In this document: one piece after another, positions 61,456 through 64,000 of the stretch
Layout of the letters: each line of letters begins with the position of its first letter
Position numbering within the stretch: the first letter of the stretch is position 1
Assembly (NCBI RefSeq): GCF_039542905.1
Contig: NZ_BAABIS010000001.1
Coordinates: forward strand, 2,170,001 to 2,234,000
DNA: 64,000 nucleotides
From: Kitasatospora terrestris
GTDB taxonomy: Bacteria; Actinomycetota; Actinomycetes; Streptomycetales; Streptomycetaceae
Reading direction: 5' to 3'
Program-made: the position numbers and the translations under genes
Notes under the pieces: generated by a model
What the model saw: only the letters and a program-made list of their open reading frames with translations
Databases searched by the model: none
Told to the model about the DNA's origin: nothing

Positions 61456-62373
61456 CTACCGGGCACCGGCCTCCGGCCCGCCGAGCGCGTCGAGCCGCGC
61501 CGTCTCCTCCGCGGTGAGGCGCAGCGCGCCGGCGGCGACGTTCTCGGCCAGGTGGTCGGGGTCGCCGGTGCCCGGGATGGCGAGCACGTTCGCTCCCCGG
61601 CCCAGGGTCCAGGCGAGCCGGACCTGGGCCGGGGTGGCGCCGTGGGCCCGCGCGACCTCCTCGACCGCCGGGTACTCGCCGCCGCCCCGGCCGCCCTCGC
61701 GGCCGGTGGTCGCGAGGGCGAAGAACGGCACGTAGGCGATGCCCGCCGCCGCGCACTCGCGCACCAGCCCGTCGTCCTCGCGCCGGATGTCGATGCCGTA
61801 CGGGTTCTGCAGGCACACCACCGGCGCGATCGCCCGGGCCTCGGCCAGGTCCTCGGCGCCGGCGTTGGAGAGACCGAGGTGCCGGATCAGCCCGGCCTGC
61901 CGCAACTCGGCGAGCGCGCCGAACAGTTCGGCCGCCGGCGTGGTGCCGCGCGGGCCGAACAGGCGCAGGTTGACCACGTCGAGGTGGTCGCGGCCGAGCT
62001 GGCGCAGGTTCTCCTCGACCTGCCCGCGCAGCTGCTCGGGCTTGGCCCCGTACCACTCGCCGGACGGGTCGCGGCCGGGCCCGACCTTGGTGGTGATCAC
62101 CAGGTCCTCCGGGTACGGCGCCAGCGCCGAATTGATCAGCTCGTTGGCCGAGCGCAGCCGCGAGAAGTAGAACGCCGCCGTGTCGACGTGGTTGACGCCG
62201 AGCTCGACGGCCCTGCGCAGCACCGCGATCGCCCGCCCCCGGTCGCTCGGCACTCCCTGGTGGAAGGCGCCGCTGCCGGTGATCCGCATCGCGCCGAAGC
62301 CGACCCGGTTCACCTCCAGGTCGCCGAGCCGCCAACTCCCCGCCGCCGCGGCGGTGATCGTCCCCGTTGTCAT
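61456..62373 (-). CDS. Aldo/keto reductase, YdbC-like
   Basis: A 305-residue AKR barrel. Asp and Tyr are in VNHVDTAAFYFSR and Lys in VITTKVG, but where canonical members have the catalytic His (LIHWP) this one reads VVNLRLFG. That replacement is seen in the YdbC-like branch, so activity is expected but with an altered site. Terminal loop VLAIPGTGDPDHLAEN is intact. Convergent with the phosphodiesterase. Confidence 0.88.
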   Translation of the reverse strand: MTTGTITAAAAGSWRLGDLEVNRVGFGAMRITGSGAFHQGVPSDRGRAIAVLRRAVELGVNHVDTAAFYFSRLRSANELINSALAPYPEDLVITTKVGPGRDPSGEWYGAKPEQLRGQVEENLRQLGRDHLDVVNLRLFGPRGTTPAAELFGALAELRQAGLIRHLGLSNAGAEDLAEARAIAPVVCLQNPYGIDIRREDDGLVRECAAAGIAYVPFFALATTGREGGRGGGEYPAVEEVARAHGATPAQVRLAWTLGRGANVLAIPGTGDPDHLAENVAAGALRLTAEETARLDALGGPEAGAR

Positions 62374-62412
62374 GATCGCAGTCTGTCACACCGCCCACCG
62401 GCCGGGCTGCGG

Positions 62413-63054
62413 TCAGCCCAGGTCGAGCGACTCGCCGGCCGCGAGCCGGACGAACTCGGCGCCGGTGCCCGGGCCTTCGGGGCCGAGCTGGCGGCCGTGC
62501 ACCGTCTGCCCGATCTCGCTGAGCACCGCCTCGTGCACCGAGACCGCCCGCACCGGCTTGAACTCACGGACGTAGTCGATGAGTTCGCTGACCTTGGTCC
62601 AGGGCGCGCCGATCGGCAGCAGCAGCGTCTCCACGGGGTGGGGCGGCAGGGTGAGCGCGTCACCGGGGTGGAAGAGGGTGCCGTCGAGCAGGAAGCCGAT
62701 GTTCTTCACCCGGGGGATGTCCGGGTGGATCACGGCATGCCACTCGCCGTGGACGGTGACCGGCAGGCCGTCGACGTCGAAGGCGTCGCCCTCGCCGACC
62801 ACGGCGACCCGGGCGCCGATGCCGTCCAGCTGGGCGGCGACCGCGCGGTTGGCCCAGATCCGCAGGCCGGGGTTGGCCTCGACGGCGGCGCGCAGCTGCG
62901 CCTCGGTGAAGTGGTCGAAGTGCTCGTGGGTGATCAGCACGGCGTCCGCGCCCAGGACGGCCTCGGGCTCGGTGAACGCCCCGGGGTCGATCACCACCAC
63001 GGTGTCGTCGCGCTCGATCCGTACGCAGGCATGTCCGAACTTGGTGAGTCGCAT
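62413..63054 (-). CDS. Metallo-beta-lactamase-fold hydrolase
   Basis: A 213-residue MBL-fold protein close to the UlaG/L-ascorbate-lactonase-like group: MRLTKFGHACVRIERDDTVV, the metal motif THEHFDHF (H-x-H-x-D-H) and a later HPGDALTLP. Substrate unknown. A -10-like TAGTGT on the minus strand ends seven bases before ATG 63054 and no ribosome site is seen, so it appears leaderless. Divergent from a MarR gene with a shared palindrome. Confidence 0.88.
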   Translation of the reverse strand: MRLTKFGHACVRIERDDTVVVIDPGAFTEPEAVLGADAVLITHEHFDHFTEAQLRAAVEANPGLRIWANRAVAAQLDGIGARVAVVGEGDAFDVDGLPVTVHGEWHAVIHPDIPRVKNIGFLLDGTLFHPGDALTLPPHPVETLLLPIGAPWTKVSELIDYVREFKPVRAVSVHEAVLSEIGQTVHGRQLGPEGPGTGAEFVRLAAGESLDLG

Positions 63055-63061
63055 GTCGAAA

Positions 63062-63110
63062 ACACTACAGCAAGACTGCACAGTTTTGCTGTAGACGGGC
63101 GGGCTACACT
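63062..63110. promoter_or_regulatory. MarR operator with divergent leaderless promoters
   Basis: CTACAGCAA (63065-63073) and TTGCTGTAG (63086-63094) are exact complements, with inner ACTG/CAGT (63075-63078, 63081-63084), giving a 30-bp palindrome with one mismatched pair. On either side lie -10 elements: TAGTGT on the minus strand (63067-63062) and TACACT on the plus strand (63105-63110), each six to seven bases from its ATG. Confidence 0.75.
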
Positions 63111-63116
63111 TCCCCC

Positions 63117-63533
63117 ATGGAGAGCACCGACCCCCTGGAGACCGCCGCCGAACTGCGGCTGGCGATCGGCACCCTGGTCCGTGCCCTGCGGGTGGACGAC
63201 GTGCTGCCGCAGAACCAGGCCGCCGTCCTCGGCTGGCTGGTCCGCGAGGGGCCCCGCACCACGGCCGAACTCGCCGACCTGCAGCGGGTGCGCCACCAGT
63301 CGATGGCCCGCACGGTCGCCCTGCTCACCGACTCCGGCCTGGTCGCCCAGCAGCCGCACCCCACCGACGGCCGCAAGCTGCTGGTCACCGCGACGCAGGC
63401 CGGGACCGCCGCGCTGCGCGCGCAGCGGTCCCGCCGCGAGGGGGCCATCGCCGCCGCCATCGCCGACCGGCTCACCCCGGCCGAGCACCGCCGCCTGAGC
63501 GAGGCGATCCCACTGCTGCGCCGACTCGTCTGA
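63117..63533 (+). CDS. MarR-family transcriptional regulator
   Basis: A 138-residue winged-helix protein: LADLQRVRHQSMARTVALLT is the recognition helix and QQPHPTDGRKLLVTATQAG the wing. It probably represses itself and the divergent MBL-fold hydrolase through the 30-bp palindrome. -10 TACACT lies six bases before ATG 63117, implying a leaderless message. Confidence 0.9.
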   Translation: MESTDPLETAAELRLAIGTLVRALRVDDVLPQNQAAVLGWLVREGPRTTAELADLQRVRHQSMARTVALLTDSGLVAQQPHPTDGRKLLVTATQAGTAALRAQRSRREGAIAAAIADRLTPAEHRRLSEAIPLLRRLV

Positions 63534-63559
63534 CCGGAGGCGGGCCCGGCGCGGGCGGG

Positions 63560-63894
63560 CTACCGGGTCCGGACGAACCAGCACCCGACCGCGGCCCGGA
63601 GCTCCTCCCGCTCCGCCGCGTGCGGCCCGGCCGGGCCGCACGCCCGCGCCACGCACCCGTCCGGGCGCACCAGCAGTCCGCCCGGCCCGTCCGCGCCGCC
63701 GGCCGCCGTGACCACGTCCACCTCGGACCGCCCCTCCGCCAGGAGGCTCCCCTCCCCGGCTGCCCTCCGGTGAGGTCGAGCAGCAACGGCCGCCCGCTCC
63801 GAGCGGGTTCCGCCAGCCGCAGCCGAGTGCCGTCCACCTCGACGGACAGCTCCGGCGCGGAGCGGCCCGCCGGCGGGTGCGGCTCGGCAAGTCT
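63560..63894 (-). pseudogene. Frameshifted C-terminal remnant of an FAD-dependent aromatic monooxygenase
   Basis: Reading down the minus strand, one frame gives PPAGRSAPELSVEVDGTRLR then RPLLLDLTGGQPG, the start of the C-terminal thioredoxin-like domain of PgaE/rifampicin-monooxygenase-type enzymes. The matching continuation, EVDVVTAAGGADGPGGLLVR then PDGCVARACGP, is in another frame. A one-base indel near a G-run at about 63757 would join them. The FAD-binding N-terminal 400 residues are absent; the upstream frame ends at 63895. Either a decayed fragment or a base-call error on a truncated gene. Confidence 0.55.
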
Positions 63895-64000
63895 TCAGGC
63901 GGCGGCGCCGGCCGCCCACCGCCCGAGGACCGGCTCCGCCACCAGCCGGGCGGGCCCGCAGAGCGTCTGGCCGTGCCGCGCGAACAGCTCGTCGCGCGAG
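63895..64000 (-). CDS. 3' end of an unidentified gene (start outside window)
   Basis: The last 34 codons of a minus-strand frame read SRDELFARHGQTLCGPARLV then AEPVLGRWAAGAAA and stop at TGA 63897-63895. I cannot assign a family from this piece. The stop is in the same frame as the first part of the monooxygenase remnant that follows, so the two might once have been joined. Confidence 0.45.
   Translation of the reverse strand, partial: SRDELFARHGQTLCGPARLVAEPVLGRWAAGAAA

Overview
This is a high-GC actinobacterial chromosome segment, most likely from a streptomycete and plausibly Kitasatospora. The evidence is very high third-position GC, ATGA/GTGA/TGATG-coupled operons, a small CspA-type protein with a long leader, a DUF574-type methyltransferase, an SAV2148-type HEPN protein, the streptomycete gene order for sulfur assimilation, and the short leader peptide with the RLHVDLLR..SSAIC signature upstream of it. 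I see no insertion sequences, prophage, CRISPR array, rRNA or tRNA; this is ordinary chromosome with compact operons and informative intergenic control regions.

Layout. 1-3219: the 3' part of a cellobiose-type sugar ABC transporter operon (two permeases) and a GH1 beta-glucosidase. 3287-5986: rsgA and a YihY/BrkB membrane protein. 6057-15808: a sulfate/sulfonate assimilation operon in the order leader peptide, sulfite reductase, zinc-ribbon protein, cysH, cysC, cysD, cysN, a second cysteine-containing small ORF, ssuA, ssuB, ssuC, sirohydrochlorin chelatase. The operon activates sulfate, reduces it to sulfide, imports sulfonates and makes the siroheme that the reductase needs. 15816-21849: Uma2 endonuclease-like protein, a MarR/MFS divergent pair, an aldo/keto reductase, a secreted beta-propeller and an XRE/MmyB regulator. 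21914-24067: DEAD-box helicase and cold-shock protein. 24362-29178: two divergent MMPL exporters. 29245-31284: a phosphotransferase and a polysaccharide deacetylase. 31294-43500: a TetR regulator, an APC permease with an amidohydrolase, then a LacI-controlled dipeptide-type ABC transporter ending in an amidase.

43728-52884: a DEDDh exonuclease, the HEPN protein, and glgX, treY and treZ, which together can convert glycogen to trehalose. 53043-56025: a Sel1-like protein, a two-subunit transketolase and a divergent soxR. 56129-64000: methyltransferase, glyoxalase-fold, GNAT, LysR, glutamine amidotransferase-like, coaE, phosphodiesterase, aldo/keto reductase, metallo-beta-lactamase fold protein, MarR, a frameshifted monooxygenase remnant and the 3' end of a further gene.

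The most interesting signals are regulatory. The sulfur operon carries two different small cysteine-containing ORFs, the first followed by mutually exclusive RNA pairings that either free or mask the sulfite reductase Shine-Dalgarno, the second with its stop codon in the loop of a hairpin. The cold-shock gene has an intrinsic-terminator-like leader with a competing pairing. SoxR has a 20-bp perfect palindrome in a 19-bp promoter spacer with an apparently leaderless start. A MarR/MBL pair shares a near-perfect 30-bp palindrome with both genes apparently leaderless. The LacI gene faces a perfect 18-bp operator between -35 and -10. All of these were read by eye and none has been tested.
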